Source of the DNA: Flavobacteriaceae bacterium
GTDB taxonomy: Bacteria > Bacteroidota > Bacteroidia > Flavobacteriales > Flavobacteriaceae
Direction of reading: 5' to 3'
NCBI GenBank assembly: GCA_024643385.1
Contig: JAHEMZ010000012.1
Span: forward strand, 1-53,812
DNA length: 53,812 nt
The notes under the pieces: model-generated
What the model saw: only the letters and a program-made list of their open reading frames with translations
The model's database searches: none
What the model was told of the DNA's origin: nothing
Part shown: positions 8,524 to 17,780 of the stretch, one piece after another
Numbering within the stretch: position 1 is the first letter of the stretch
How the letters are laid out: every line of letters starts with the position of its first letter
Translations under genes and position numbers: made by a program

Positions 8524-9732
8524 ATGATTGAAGAGAAAGAATTTGAATATGAAAATTCGGTTATTATCGGACTTATTACCAAAGTCCAGGACGAGGAAAA
8601 GGCACATGAGTATCTAGACGAACTTGAGTTTTTGGCCTATACGGCCGGAGGTCAAGTGCTGAAACGATTTACACAAAAATTAGACACGCCTAATCCTAAA
8701 ACCTTTATTGGAACCGGGAAGATGGAGGAGGTTCGTGCATTTATTGAAGAGCATGAAGTTACGACGGCTATTTTTGATGATGAATTATCTCCTGCACAAC
8801 AAAAGAATATTGAACGGGTACTTCAATGTAAAATAATTGATAGAACGAACCTGATTCTGGACATTTTTGCACAACGTGCAAAAACCAGTTACGCAAGAAC
8901 ACAGGTCGAATTGGCGCAATATGAATATCTTTTGCCGCGCTTGGCAGGAATGTGGACTCACCTGGAACGACAAAGAGGGGGAATTGGAATGAGAGGTCCC
9001 GGGGAAACGGAAATTGAAACCGACCGCAGGATTGTTCGTGACCGAATTGCTTTACTGAAGAAGAAATTGGAAGGAATAGACAGGCAAATGGCGATTCAAA
9101 GAGGCAATAGAGGAGCCTTAGTGAGGGTGGCCCTAGTGGGGTATACCAATGTGGGAAAATCAACCTTGATGAATGTGATCAGTAAAAGTGAAGTATTTGC
9201 TGAAAATAAGCTATTTGCTACCTTGGATACTACGGTTAGAAAGGTGGTCATCGGGAATCTACCTTTTTTATTAAGTGATACGGTTGGATTTATAAGAAAA
9301 CTGCCCACACAACTGGTCGAATCATTTAAAAGTACTTTAGATGAAGTAAGGGAAGCAGATCTTTTATTACATGTCGTGGATATTTCTCATGCTTCTTTTG
9401 AGAATCATATTGCTTCCGTCAATCAAATCTTGGATGAAATTGACAGTAAGGACAAGCCTACATTAATGGTATTCAATAAGATCGATGCCTATCATCCGGA
9501 AGAAATTGATGAAGATGATTTAATAACCGAAAAAACCATGGTCCACAATACGCTTGAAGACTGGCAGCAAACTTATATGGCTCGTACCAATGGAGATGCC
9601 ATTTTCATTTCAGCTTTGAACAAGGACAACTTGGAAGAATTTAGAAGAATAGTTTATCAAAAAGTACGGGAAATTCACATTACGCGATTCCCGTATAACA
9701 ATTTCCTGTATCCGGAATATATTGAAGAATAA
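8524..9732 (+). CDS. hflX: GTPase HflX
   Basis: HflX is a ribosome-associated GTPase that binds the 50S subunit and rescues or splits stalled or stressed ribosomes. The 402-residue protein has the HflX N-terminal domain (GTGKMEEVRAFIEEHEV, FDDELSPAQQKNIE), the family signature GPGETEIETDRR (about residues 157-168) and a coiled linker. A G domain follows, with P-loop GYTNVGKST (about 206-214), G3 DTVGFI (about 252-257) and G4 NKID (about 317-320). Length and motif order are normal for the family. It has its own promoter and ends at a hairpin terminator, so it is probably monocistronic. Confidence 0.97.
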   Translation: MIEEKEFEYENSVIIGLITKVQDEEKAHEYLDELEFLAYTAGGQVLKRFTQKLDTPNPKTFIGTGKMEEVRAFIEEHEVTTAIFDDELSPAQQKNIERVLQCKIIDRTNLILDIFAQRAKTSYARTQVELAQYEYLLPRLAGMWTHLERQRGGIGMRGPGETEIETDRRIVRDRIALLKKKLEGIDRQMAIQRGNRGALVRVALVGYTNVGKSTLMNVISKSEVFAENKLFATLDTTVRKVVIGNLPFLLSDTVGFIRKLPTQLVESFKSTLDEVREADLLLHVVDISHASFENHIASVNQILDEIDSKDKPTLMVFNKIDAYHPEEIDEDDLITEKTMVHNTLEDWQQTYMARTNGDAIFISALNKDNLEEFRRIVYQKVREIHITRFPYNNFLYPEYIEE

Positions 9733-9764
9733 AAAAAGCCTCCTATTTCAGGAGGCTTTTTTTT
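9733..9764. terminator. Bidirectional terminator between hflX and the DUF3078 gene
   Basis: The arms AAAAAGCCTCC and GGAGGCTTTTT enclose a 7-base loop. The A-run on the left and T-run on the right let the hairpin act for both convergent genes. Confidence 0.88.
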
Positions 9765-9778
9765 GAAGAAAAGTCTTC

Positions 9779-10720
9779 TTATTGAAACTTATAAGTCAAA
9801 CCAATTCCCAATGCTTCGCGAATTTGGAATCCTTTTACGGCATTATCGTCATAGATCGCTTGGAAGGCTATGTTTGCACTGATATAGCCATTGATCTTCA
9901 TGTTCAAGTTGGCAGTATAATCAATGTCCACATTTTGTGGATCTTCCAGATAGTTGGAATAAAGCGATAATATATTTTCCAGGGTTATATTGGTCATTAC
10001 ATCAAACTTGGCATAGGCATTTACAGCAAAACCCAATTCAAATTTCATGGTTTCATTCGCATCAACGCCAAAATAAGAATTGTTATCGTCCAATCTATTT
10101 CTTGGATCCAAAGGGTCTGTAAACTGTCCATCCACAAATATAAATTTCGCCGTTGCAGGAGCAAAGTTCACTTTGAGGTCATCACTTTTTTTCCAAAGCA
10201 TACCGGGACCTAACAGGAGATAAGCAGGGGATAGGAATTTAGTGTTACGATCCCGATTGGTAATCGTAATGGTTTGTCCGGTACCCAGATCCACTTCTTC
10301 TTCCGTTTCCTCAAAACCGGAATCAAACTGAGTTTTGAAGTTCAACATCCCTGAGTAATACCAATGGCTTTCTGCCAATTGTTTACCAACCACAGAAAGA
10401 ATTTCCAATCGGTCGTTGGTTTTTTGAATATTATCTTCCGATTTAATTTTGGAGGCACCGTAGTCTGCCAATAATTTGTTGTCCCAACTAATACCGTCCT
10501 TACGATAATTTAGATCATAGGAAAGATTAAGGTTTCCTGAGATATTGGTCACCCCCCCTCCTTGCCATTCCTCGTTAAAAGCAGCTTGATTGAACAGCAG
10601 CGAAAAATTACCGGCACTGGTCCATCCTTCTTTAGGGCCTTCTGGCGCGGGGTCGGCATCTTGTGCTTGTAACTGAATTGATAAAGCAATCACAGCAAAA
10701 AGTAAAACTAGTTTTTTCAT
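9779..10720 (-). CDS. DUF3078 domain outer-membrane protein
   Basis: The product is 313 residues from the ATG at 10720, where a signal peptide begins (MKKLVLLFAVIALSIQLQAQ). An upstream frame extension lacks this feature and overlaps the preceding gene. The mature part starts with the DUF3078 signature GWTSAGNFSLLFNQAAFNEEW, followed by GGGVTNISGNLNLSYDL, and continues as amphipathic strands ending in KFQ. That pattern is typical of an outer-membrane barrel. The function is unknown. It lies 91 bp behind the SUF operon and has its own candidate promoter, so it is probably expressed separately, with possible read-through. Confidence 0.88.
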   Translation of the reverse strand: MKKLVLLFAVIALSIQLQAQDADPAPEGPKEGWTSAGNFSLLFNQAAFNEEWQGGGVTNISGNLNLSYDLNYRKDGISWDNKLLADYGASKIKSEDNIQKTNDRLEILSVVGKQLAESHWYYSGMLNFKTQFDSGFEETEEEVDLGTGQTITITNRDRNTKFLSPAYLLLGPGMLWKKSDDLKVNFAPATAKFIFVDGQFTDPLDPRNRLDDNNSYFGVDANETMKFELGFAVNAYAKFDVMTNITLENILSLYSNYLEDPQNVDIDYTANLNMKINGYISANIAFQAIYDDNAVKGFQIREALGIGLTYKFQ

Positions 10721-10740
10721 TGTTGATTTTTTTAGTTCGG

Positions 10741-10748
10741 CAAAAATA
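10741..10748 (-). promoter_or_regulatory. Candidate -7 element for the DUF3078 gene
   Basis: Read on the minus strand, this is TATTTTTG (TAnnTTTG), 20 bases before the ATG at 10720. A CTTGCC lies about 24 bases farther upstream as a weak -33 box. Confidence 0.45.
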
Positions 10749-10811
10749 AACTTTTTTTTAAATTGTGTAAGGCAAGACGAAGAAGGTCTGTGTTCTCCTG
10801 TAAATAAGGAA

Positions 10812-11318
10812 TTATTTTTTCTTAAATAACGGCACAGAAGAACAGGCTTCTCCAAACATGATACTTTTTACAATGGGCTGTAATTTCTGTGCTAATAAGA
10901 GGTACGCATTTTCCGGAATAGGTTTGTGGGCACACCCCTTAATGATTATCGGCTTATCCGCATAGGAAGAGAATTCCATTCGATCGAGCAATTCTGAAAA
11001 AATAAGAGTTTCCATATCTTCCAACGTTCCAACAATTACTTTTTTTGTGACAGGGGAAAGCTTTATGGATACCAATAAATAGGCCCAAGCGGGAATAATG
11101 GCATCAGTACTGCAATACAAGGCAACGTAAGTGTCTTTGAATGGATCTGTGTCTAATTGTTGTAAGGAATCTCTAAATTCCTTTTCTTTTACGACCATAC
11201 CTTGCCATAGCCACTGAGCTATATCAAGGGCAATTCGCTTTCCGTCCGGGTAGAAATCTTCCAGGTCGAAAGTGACCAGTGGGCTATTCGCAACTCTATT
11301 TACAATTTCGCCTTTCAT
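10812..11318 (-). CDS. DUF2480 family protein
   Basis: The 168-residue protein has no signal peptide or membrane segment. It matches the Bacteroidota-specific DUF2480 family, with the opening EIVNRVANSPLVTFDLEDFYP and the late GCAHKPIPENAYLLLAQKLQP. The function is unknown. Its start codon directly follows the stop of sufT, so it is almost certainly co-translated with the SUF genes. I infer a role linked to Fe-S assembly or to its regulation. The KGCA cysteine is the only feature I can point to for chemistry. Confidence 0.88.
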   Translation of the reverse strand: MKGEIVNRVANSPLVTFDLEDFYPDGKRIALDIAQWLWQGMVVKEKEFRDSLQQLDTDPFKDTYVALYCSTDAIIPAWAYLLVSIKLSPVTKKVIVGTLEDMETLIFSELLDRMEFSSYADKPIIIKGCAHKPIPENAYLLLAQKLQPIVKSIMFGEACSSVPLFKKK

Positions 11319-11645
11319 TTAAAGCATTCCAAGCTCCAATTTAGCTTCTTCGCTCATCAACTCTTGGGTCCAGGGGGGATCAAAAGTAATTTCTACTTCT
11401 GCATCCTTTACCATTTTGATACTTTTTACTTTATCCTCTACCTCCATGGGTAAAGATTCTGCAACCGGGCAGTTCGGAGTGGTTAAGGTCATTAATATTT
11501 TTACTTCATGGTCCTCATTTACAAAAACATCGTAAATAAGACCCAATTCATAAATATCAACCGGAATTTCAGGGTCGTAAATTGTTTTTAGGACCTTGAC
11601 TATTTTTTCACCTAGTTGCGTGGTATCGATTTTGGTTGTGCTCAT
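11319..11645 (-). CDS. sufT: SufT-like DUF59/MIP18 iron-sulfur assembly protein
   Basis: The 108-residue protein is a whole MIP18/DUF59 domain, with DPEIPVDIYELGLIYDV (residues 24-40), TLTTPNCP with the conserved Cys59, and a C-terminal EITFDPPWT. DUF59 proteins of the SufT type help Fe-S maturation, especially under high Fe-S demand. It sits between sufE and the DUF2480 gene with gaps of 3 and 0 bases, which supports a SUF role. Confidence 0.92.
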   Translation of the reverse strand: MSTTKIDTTQLGEKIVKVLKTIYDPEIPVDIYELGLIYDVFVNEDHEVKILMTLTTPNCPVAESLPMEVEDKVKSIKMVKDAEVEITFDPPWTQELMSEEAKLELGML

Positions 11646-11648
11646 TTT

Positions 11649-12074
11649 TTAGTTTTTTAGTTGTGCTTGAAACGCAACAGCATATAATTTCATTTGTTTG
11701 ATCATTGAAACCAAACCATTGGCACGGGTCGGGGAAAGGTGTTCTTTCAATCCGATTTCATCAATGAAATTCATATCTGCCTTTATGATCTCTTCAGGTT
11801 TTTGGTTTGAAAATACTCGAATGAGTACGGCAATGATTCCCTTGGTAATAATGGCATCACTATCCGCTGTAAAAACAATGTCATTGTCTTTTAACTCGGC
11901 ATTCAGCCACACTTTACTTTGACAACCTTTGATCAATTTGTCTTCCGATTTCAGTGCGGGGTCGATCAAAGGTAAAGATTTCCCAAGTTCGATAAGATGT
12001 TCATATTTATCCATCCAGTCGTCGAAAAGAGAAAATTCTTCTATCAATTCTTCTTGTAAAGATGCTATGCTCAT
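11649..12074 (-). CDS. sufE: Sulfur acceptor SufE
   Basis: SufE takes the persulfide sulfur from SufS and passes it to the SufBCD scaffold. The 141-residue protein has the expected motif LIKGCQSKVWL with acceptor Cys51. Family-typical features flank it: DWMDKYEHLIELGK near the N-terminus and GLKEHLSPTRANGL near the C-terminus. It is separated from the upstream META lipoprotein gene by one base, so translation is probably coupled. Confidence 0.96.
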   Translation of the reverse strand: MSIASLQEELIEEFSLFDDWMDKYEHLIELGKSLPLIDPALKSEDKLIKGCQSKVWLNAELKDNDIVFTADSDAIITKGIIAVLIRVFSNQKPEEIIKADMNFIDEIGLKEHLSPTRANGLVSMIKQMKLYAVAFQAQLKN

Positions 12075-12075
12075 T

Positions 12076-12510
12076 TTAATTCTCTGTATTATGCTCCTTT
12101 TTGGCGCTTAGCAAAACACCGCGATCTATTTTAGAATAAAGCGTCAATATTCCTTTTTCCAATGAATAGGAACCCGTTTGATCCAAGGACATCAGAAATA
12201 CATTTTCCGTAGCCATAATGGGAGTTTCACAAGCCATTTCAGTGGAAGCAATTTCCGAAAAACTCAAAGCATATAGATCCAGGGTATAGGTTCCGAAAAA
12301 TCGATTACATCCGGTACTCCCGTTCACTTTTTTCTCTAAGGTCGAAAAGGTGATGTTTGGCGCATTTTCAGCAATGTTATTTCCGGCGATTGAGGTAATA
12401 GTGTAGGTTCCGGATAATTGCACTTGTCCGGCAGTATCAATTACTTTTTTAGTCTCGTCACAACCGGCGATCATCAAGGAAAGGACAAGTATTGAAATTA
12501 TATTTTTCAT
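12076..12510 (-). CDS. META domain lipoprotein within the SUF operon
   Basis: From the ATG at 12510 the product is 144 residues with a lipoprotein signal (LSLMIAGC, lipidated Cys17). A META domain follows: an early GTYTITSIAGN strand, NGSTGCNRFFGTY, and then the LSFSEIASTEMACE phrase, both of the last two typical of HslJ-type META domains. In other bacteria META proteins are stress-related envelope proteins of unclear chemistry. It lies between sufS (62-bp gap) and sufE (1-bp gap), all in one direction. An envelope lipoprotein among cytoplasmic Fe-S genes is odd. Confidence 0.88.
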   Translation of the reverse strand: MKNIISILVLSLMIAGCDETKKVIDTAGQVQLSGTYTITSIAGNNIAENAPNITFSTLEKKVNGSTGCNRFFGTYTLDLYALSFSEIASTEMACETPIMATENVFLMSLDQTGSYSLEKGILTLYSKIDRGVLLSAKKEHNTEN

Positions 12511-12572
12511 TATTCTGATGGTTTTTAGCATTCCAAGTTACCACAAAACTCTTTAGGTCATTTAAAAATCTG

Positions 12573-13790
12573 TTAACTCAACATGGATTTTGCCCTTTGT
12601 ACGGCTTCCGTCAAACGATCTACTTCTTCTTTGGTATTGTAGAACGAAAAGGATGCACGCACCGTTCCGGGGATGTTATAAAAATCCATGATGGGCTGTG
12701 CACAATGATGTCCGGTTCTAACGGCAATACCTAATTTATCGACTATCGTGCCCACATCATACGGATGTATACCTTCCAAATTAAAGGAGATCACAGCTGT
12801 TTTGTTCTTTGAAGTGCCATAAATTTTCAGGCCTTCTATTTCCAGTAACCGCTGTGTCGCATAAATTAATAATGAATCCTCATAGTTCGCTATGGTTTCA
12901 AAGCCAATTTCATTCAAATAATCAATGGCCGCTCCAAAAGCTATTCCTCCGCAAATGTTAGGTGTTCCGGCTTCAAATTTATGGGGGAGTTCGGCATAGG
13001 TAGTTTTTTCAAAAGTAACTTCCTTGATCATTTCACCTCCACCTTGATAGGGTGGAAGTTTTTCTAACCATTCCTTCTTTCCGTAAAGCATTCCTACCCC
13101 GGTAGGACCACACATTTTATGCGCAGACGTAACATAAAAATCAACATTTAATTTTTGTAGATCCGGTCTGATATGTGCGCAAGATTGTGCCCCGTCTATC
13201 AAAACAGCCGCATTCATGGCATGTGCTTTTTCAATGATCTCTTCGATAGGATTAATAGTTCCTAAGGCGTTCGACACATGATTGACAAACACTAACTGCG
13301 TTTTGGGGGTCAATAACGTATCGTAATGGTCCATTCGTAATTCCCCCGATTCGTTCATGGGAATTACTTTCAGACTAGCTCCGGTTCTTTCGCACAACAT
13401 TTGCCAAGGCACAATATTGGAGTGATGTTCCAGGGCGGAGACCAAGACCTCATCTCCTTTTTTGAGGATAGAGGCAAAACCATTGGCAACCAAATTAATT
13501 CCATGCGTGGTTCCTGAAGTGAAGATCACTTCTTCGGGCAAGGCAATATGGAAGTGCTGTTGTATTTTTCGACGTGCTTTTTCGTAGGCATCGGTTGCTT
13601 CTTGCGATAAGGTATGCACTCCGCGATGAATATTTGCATTGTAAAGAGAATAGTAGTCAACGATACAATCAATGACCGCTTGAGGTTTTTGAGATGTCGC
13701 GGCGTTGTCCAGATACACCAAAGGATACCCATTCACTTGTCGGTGTAGAATAGGAAAATCTTCGCGTATTTTTTGAACGTCGAAACTCAC
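12573..13790 (-). CDS. sufS: Cysteine desulfurase SufS
   Basis: SufS is a PLP enzyme that releases sulfur from cysteine as a persulfide for Fe-S assembly. The 405-residue protein carries the group-II features: YLDNAATSQKP at residues 26-36, ALEHHSN at 119-125, PLP lysine K225 in TSAHKMCGP, and catalytic Cys363 in RTGHHCAQP. The conserved GTPNICG and a C-terminal VRASFSFYNT are also present. It lies 21 bp behind sufD. Confidence 0.97.
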   Translation of the reverse strand: MSFDVQKIREDFPILHRQVNGYPLVYLDNAATSQKPQAVIDCIVDYYSLYNANIHRGVHTLSQEATDAYEKARRKIQQHFHIALPEEVIFTSGTTHGINLVANGFASILKKGDEVLVSALEHHSNIVPWQMLCERTGASLKVIPMNESGELRMDHYDTLLTPKTQLVFVNHVSNALGTINPIEEIIEKAHAMNAAVLIDGAQSCAHIRPDLQKLNVDFYVTSAHKMCGPTGVGMLYGKKEWLEKLPPYQGGGEMIKEVTFEKTTYAELPHKFEAGTPNICGGIAFGAAIDYLNEIGFETIANYEDSLLIYATQRLLEIEGLKIYGTSKNKTAVISFNLEGIHPYDVGTIVDKLGIAVRTGHHCAQPIMDFYNIPGTVRASFSFYNTKEEVDRLTEAVQRAKSMLS

Positions 13791-13811
13791 TTTACAAGGG
13801 TTTAGTAATAA

Positions 13812-15125
13812 TTACAGATCAAATCCAAGGCTTACACCAATCTTTCGTGCAATAAGCCTGTTGATTCGTTTCTTTAATTCCGGAATTTTCACACTTTCCA
13901 ATACATTGTTGGCAAAGGCATACATTAAAAGAGCACGGGCTTCTTTTTGTCCAATTCCTCGGGAACGTAGATAGAACAAGGCATCTTCATCTAACTGACC
14001 GATCGTACATCCGTGTGAACATTTTACATCGTCTGCAAAGATCTCTAATTGCGGTTTTGAATTGATGGTGGCTTTATCGCTGATCAAGATGTTGTTGTTC
14101 TGCTGAAAGGCATCCAATTTTTGTGCTTCACGTTCCACTAATATCTTTCCGTTGAATACCCCGGTCGAACTATCGTCGAATATTCCCTTGTAATCCTGAT
14201 GACTTTCACAATTGGGGGCGATGTGGTGTACCAAAGTATTATGGTCTACGTGTTGTTTTTCTTCTAAAATGGTGATTCCTTTCAGAATGGAATTACAGTG
14301 CTCTCCCCATTGATAGAAATTCAGATTATTTCGGGTGAGCTTTCCTCCAAAGGAAAAGGTATGCAAGCTGCAAACGCTGTCCCTTTCTTGTTTGATATAA
14401 GTATTGTCGATCAAAGAAGCCTCAGGCAGGTCATTTTGGATCTTATAATAATCAACCATCGATCGTTTCTCGCAAAATAGCTCCGTCACGGCATTGGTTA
14501 GCACCGCATTGGTCGACAAACTTTGATGTCGTTCAATAATTTGAATGTGCGCATTTTCTCCAACGATAATAAGATTACGTGGTTGCAGCATCAAGGCTGC
14601 TTCTGAGCCAGTATAGAAATTTATGATCTCTACCGGTTTCTCAACTTCTTTATTTTTAGGGATAAAAATATAGGCTCCTTCTTTTGCAAATGCTGTATTC
14701 AAGGAAGTAAGACTGTCTTCTTTGACAACCTTATTGAAATAATTCTCTATGATCGGTTTGTATTTGTCCTTACTGAGTGCTGCAGAAAGCAAACAGATAT
14801 CCATTCCTTCATGCGTGGTAGAGGAGAGGAAAGAACTGTAGATCCCGTCTACAAAGACAATCTTATAGGTGTCTATTTCGTGTAAGAAATATTTTTTAAC
14901 ATCCTTAAAATCGATGGCCGATTCTTGTTTTGGAAATACACTCAGATCTTCCTTCAGCAGCGAATTCAGTGAAGTATATTTCCAGGCTTCATCTTTTTTA
15001 GTCGGGAAACCTTTGACCTCAAAATTTTTGATGGCCGTATTCCGAAGATCATGAATGGGAGAGTCGTCTTCCAAATAATCTTCGAAGGCTAAAAATGATG
15101 ATATTAGTTTTTCCTTTAAGTTCAT
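13812..15125 (-). CDS. sufD: Fe-S assembly scaffold subunit SufD
   Basis: SufD forms the SufBC2D scaffold with SufB and SufC. The 437-residue protein has the N-terminal helical region with FPTKKDEAWKYTSL and a long right-handed beta-helix. The C-terminal core includes KPQLEIFADDVKCSHGCTIGQLDEDALFYLRSRGI, which contains the conserved CSHG and LRSRG segments (given here as landmarks of the family). It is separated from sufC by 3 bp. Confidence 0.96.
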   Translation of the reverse strand: MNLKEKLISSFLAFEDYLEDDSPIHDLRNTAIKNFEVKGFPTKKDEAWKYTSLNSLLKEDLSVFPKQESAIDFKDVKKYFLHEIDTYKIVFVDGIYSSFLSSTTHEGMDICLLSAALSKDKYKPIIENYFNKVVKEDSLTSLNTAFAKEGAYIFIPKNKEVEKPVEIINFYTGSEAALMLQPRNLIIVGENAHIQIIERHQSLSTNAVLTNAVTELFCEKRSMVDYYKIQNDLPEASLIDNTYIKQERDSVCSLHTFSFGGKLTRNNLNFYQWGEHCNSILKGITILEEKQHVDHNTLVHHIAPNCESHQDYKGIFDDSSTGVFNGKILVEREAQKLDAFQQNNNILISDKATINSKPQLEIFADDVKCSHGCTIGQLDEDALFYLRSRGIGQKEARALLMYAFANNVLESVKIPELKKRINRLIARKIGVSLGFDL

Positions 15126-15128
15126 GGA

Positions 15129-15881
15129 TTATGCTTTTACTTCTTCTTTGATCCAGTCGTATCCTTTTTCTTCCAACTCGTAAGCAAGTTCTTTCGTCCC
15201 CGATTTTACGATCTTTCCATCCATGAGAACGTGAACGAAATCCGGAACGATATAGTCAAGAAGTCTTTGGTAGTGAGTGATCAATACCACCGCATTCTTT
15301 GGGTTTCTCAGTTTATTCACTCCATTAGCGACAATTTTCAATGCATCGATATCCAATCCGGAATCTGTTTCATCAAGGATCGCCAGTTTGGGTTCTAACA
15401 TGGCGAGTTGGAAAATTTCATTACGTTTCTTTTCACCGCCCGAGAACCCTTCATTAAGGGAGCGGGATAAAAATTTACGATCGATCTCCAAAAGATCCGC
15501 TTTTTCTTTGATCATTTTCAGCATTTCACCGGCGGGCATATCTTTCAACCCTTTGGCTTTGCGTGTTTCGTTGATGGCCGTTTTAATGAAATTGGTCACC
15601 GTTACCCCTGGAATTTCAACGGGGTATTGAAATGACAAAAAGATACCCTTATGAGCCCTTTCTTCCGGAGCCATATCAATAATATCCTGACCGTCGAGTA
15701 AAATTTCTCCTTTTGTAACTTCAAAGTCTTCTTTTCCGGCGATGATGGAGGCAAAGGTGCTTTTACCGGAACCGTTAGGTCCCATGATCGCATGTACCTC
15801 TCCAGGATTTACATGAAAGTTAATTCCTTTTAAAATATCCTTGTCTTCAACACCGGCGTGCAAATTTTTAATGTCTAACAT
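15129..15881 (-). CDS. sufC: Fe-S assembly ATPase SufC
   Basis: SufC is the ABC-type ATPase of the SufBC2D complex. The 250-residue protein has Walker A GPNGSGKST at residues 34-42, the SufC-type signature FSGGEKKRNE, Walker B LAILDETDSGLD and a switch His in VLITHYQRLL. Length and the KRNEIFQ extension are typical of SufC rather than of transport ATPases. It starts 2 bp after the operon-internal lipoprotein gene. Confidence 0.97.
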   Translation of the reverse strand: MLDIKNLHAGVEDKDILKGINFHVNPGEVHAIMGPNGSGKSTFASIIAGKEDFEVTKGEILLDGQDIIDMAPEERAHKGIFLSFQYPVEIPGVTVTNFIKTAINETRKAKGLKDMPAGEMLKMIKEKADLLEIDRKFLSRSLNEGFSGGEKKRNEIFQLAMLEPKLAILDETDSGLDIDALKIVANGVNKLRNPKNAVVLITHYQRLLDYIVPDFVHVLMDGKIVKSGTKELAYELEEKGYDWIKEEVKA

Positions 15882-15883
15882 AA

Positions 15884-16303
15884 TTAACTTTTCGATTCTT
15901 CAATTTTTATATCAGCTTCTACGGGAGTATTACCAATGGAAACGATTTCCTTAATGGTGATAATTTGTTCCCAAACTTGTTTTCCTTCGTCCAAAGCAGG
16001 ATTTCTTTTCACGACTCCTTTTACCATTACCGGAACCATGTCATACTCTTCTTTTTTGATCGGTTCAATCATTTTTCCCAATTCTTCTGCCATATCATCT
16101 AAAGTGACGGCATAAATAAAAGAATTACCTTTTAACACGGCCCCGTCACTGGAATAGAAATATTCTCCCGAATAAAGCACGTATTTGGAATCCATTAACT
16201 TTGGAGTAGCTTCTTCTCCTTTTTCCGATGTTTCTCCTGAATTTTTACAAGAGGTCAGCATTAAGCTCAACAATACTGCGGAAATAACAATTAAATTTTT
16301 CAT
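15884..16303 (-). CDS. Unknown lipoprotein encoded between sufB and sufC
   Basis: The 139-residue product has a lipoprotein signal (LLSLMLTSC, Cys19), a short Ser/Glu-rich linker and a single soluble domain of about 100 residues. Visible features are YVLYSGEYFYSSDGAVL, PVMVKGVVKRNP and a last strand WEQIITIKEI. I do not recognise a named domain. The beta-rich pattern with VKGVV and a late IITI strand is reminiscent of OB-fold-like lipoproteins, but that is only an impression. It sits tightly in the operon (12 bp after sufB, 2 bp before sufC), so it should be expressed with the scaffold genes. Its placement outside the cytoplasm makes its link to Fe-S assembly unexplained. Confidence 0.85.
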   Translation of the reverse strand: MKNLIVISAVLLSLMLTSCKNSGETSEKGEEATPKLMDSKYVLYSGEYFYSSDGAVLKGNSFIYAVTLDDMAEELGKMIEPIKKEEYDMVPVMVKGVVKRNPALDEGKQVWEQIITIKEIVSIGNTPVEADIKIEESKS

Positions 16304-16315
16304 AATGGTTTTATT

Positions 16316-17764
16316 TTAACCTACAGATCCTTCCAGACTAATTTCAAGTAATTTTTGTGCTTCAACGGCGAATTCCATCGGAAGTTTATTCAAGACCTCC
16401 TTGCTGAACCCATTTACAATTAAAGCAATGGCTTTTTCAGTATTGATACCCCTTTGATTACAATAGAATATTTGATCCTCGCCGATCTTACTGGTGGTGG
16501 CTTCGTGTTCTATTTGAGCTGTTTTGTTGCTTACTTCTATGTAAGGGAAAGTATGAGCCCCACAATTATTCCCCATAAGAAGAGAGTCACATTGCGAAAA
16601 GTTACGGGCATTTTCGGCACGCGGACTTATCTTTACCAACCCTCTGTAGCTGTTTTGTGATCTACCGGCTGAAATTCCTTTTGAGATGATCGTGCTTCGA
16701 GTGTTCTTCCCTAAGTGGATCATTTTAGTTCCTGTATCGGCCTGCTGATAATTATTGGTTACCGCGATCGAATAAAATTCACCGATCGAATTATCCCCTT
16801 TCAATACGCAACTAGGATATTTCCAAGTAACTGCACTTCCGGTCTCAACTTGCGTCCAAGATATTTTCGCATTTTTCTCGCAAAGACCTCTTTTGGTGAC
16901 AAAGTTGAACACGCCTCCTTTACCATCTTTTCCTCCGGGATACCAGTTTTGTACGGTAGAATATTTAATTTCAGCATTGTCCAAAGCGATCAATTCAACC
17001 ACCGCCGCGTGTAATTGATTTTCATCACGCATAGGGGCAGTACACCCTTCCAGGTAACTTACGTAACTGCCTTCATCGGCAATGACCAAAGTTCGTTCGA
17101 ATTGCCCGGTACCGGCCTGATTGATCCTGAAATAGGTAGAAAGTTCCATGGGGCAACGAACACCCTTGGGAATGTAGCAGAAAGAACCATCACTGAAAAC
17201 GGCACTATTTAACGCAGCGTAAAAGTTGTCTTTTTGAGGAACAACACTGCCTATGTATTTTTTAACTAACTCCGGATGTTCTTTGATAGCTTCTGAAATA
17301 GAACAGAAGATAATTCCTTTTTTGGCCAAGGTAGATTTAAAAGTGGTTGCAACGGATACAGAATCCATGACAATGTCAACGGCAACCCCTGCTAATTTCT
17401 TTTGTTCATCGAGAGAGATGCCCAATTTGTTGAAGGTGTCCAAAAGTTCCGGATCTACTTCATCAAGACTATCATACTTAGCCTTTTTATTAGGTGCTGA
17501 ATAATAGGATATATTTTGAAAATCAGGTTTTTTATAAGTAACGTTAGCCCACTCAGGCTCTTCCATTTGTTGCCATGATCGAAAAGCTTCAAGGCGCCAA
17601 TCGGTCATCCATTGAGGTTCTTCCTTTTTAAGGGAAATGGCACGAACAATATCTTCATTAAGTCCAACAGGGAAGGTGTCCGATTCTATATCGGTATAAA
17701 ACCCATATTCATATTCCTTCGTTTCGAGTTCTTTCTTTAGATCGTCTTCTGTAAATTTTCCCAT
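16316..17764 (-). CDS. sufB: Fe-S assembly scaffold subunit SufB
   Basis: SufB is the scaffold on which clusters form. The 482-residue protein shows [12 protein letters not shown] near the N-terminus, [29 protein letters not shown] and [20 protein letters not shown]. The C-terminal core has [22 protein letters not shown], in which the Glu-rich and Cys positions are those of the family. Length is normal. It follows sufA by 16 bp. Confidence 0.97.
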   Translation of the reverse strand: MGKFTEDDLKKELETKEYEYGFYTDIESDTFPVGLNEDIVRAISLKKEEPQWMTDWRLEAFRSWQQMEEPEWANVTYKKPDFQNISYYSAPNKKAKYDSLDEVDPELLDTFNKLGISLDEQKKLAGVAVDIVMDSVSVATTFKSTLAKKGIIFCSISEAIKEHPELVKKYIGSVVPQKDNFYAALNSAVFSDGSFCYIPKGVRCPMELSTYFRINQAGTGQFERTLVIADEGSYVSYLEGCTAPMRDENQLHAAVVELIALDNAEIKYSTVQNWYPGGKDGKGGVFNFVTKRGLCEKNAKISWTQVETGSAVTWKYPSCVLKGDNSIGEFYSIAVTNNYQQADTGTKMIHLGKNTRSTIISKGISAGRSQNSYRGLVKISPRAENARNFSQCDSLLMGNNCGAHTFPYIEVSNKTAQIEHEATTSKIGEDQIFYCNQRGINTEKAIALIVNGFSKEVLNKLPMEFAVEAQKLLEISLEGSVG

Positions 17765-17780
17765 TTCTTTTCAGCAATAA

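Noticed and set aside
10721-10855. 45-residue extension of the DUF3078 gene
   Set aside because: It overlaps the DUF2480 coding end and would bury a clear signal peptide that starts at 10720.
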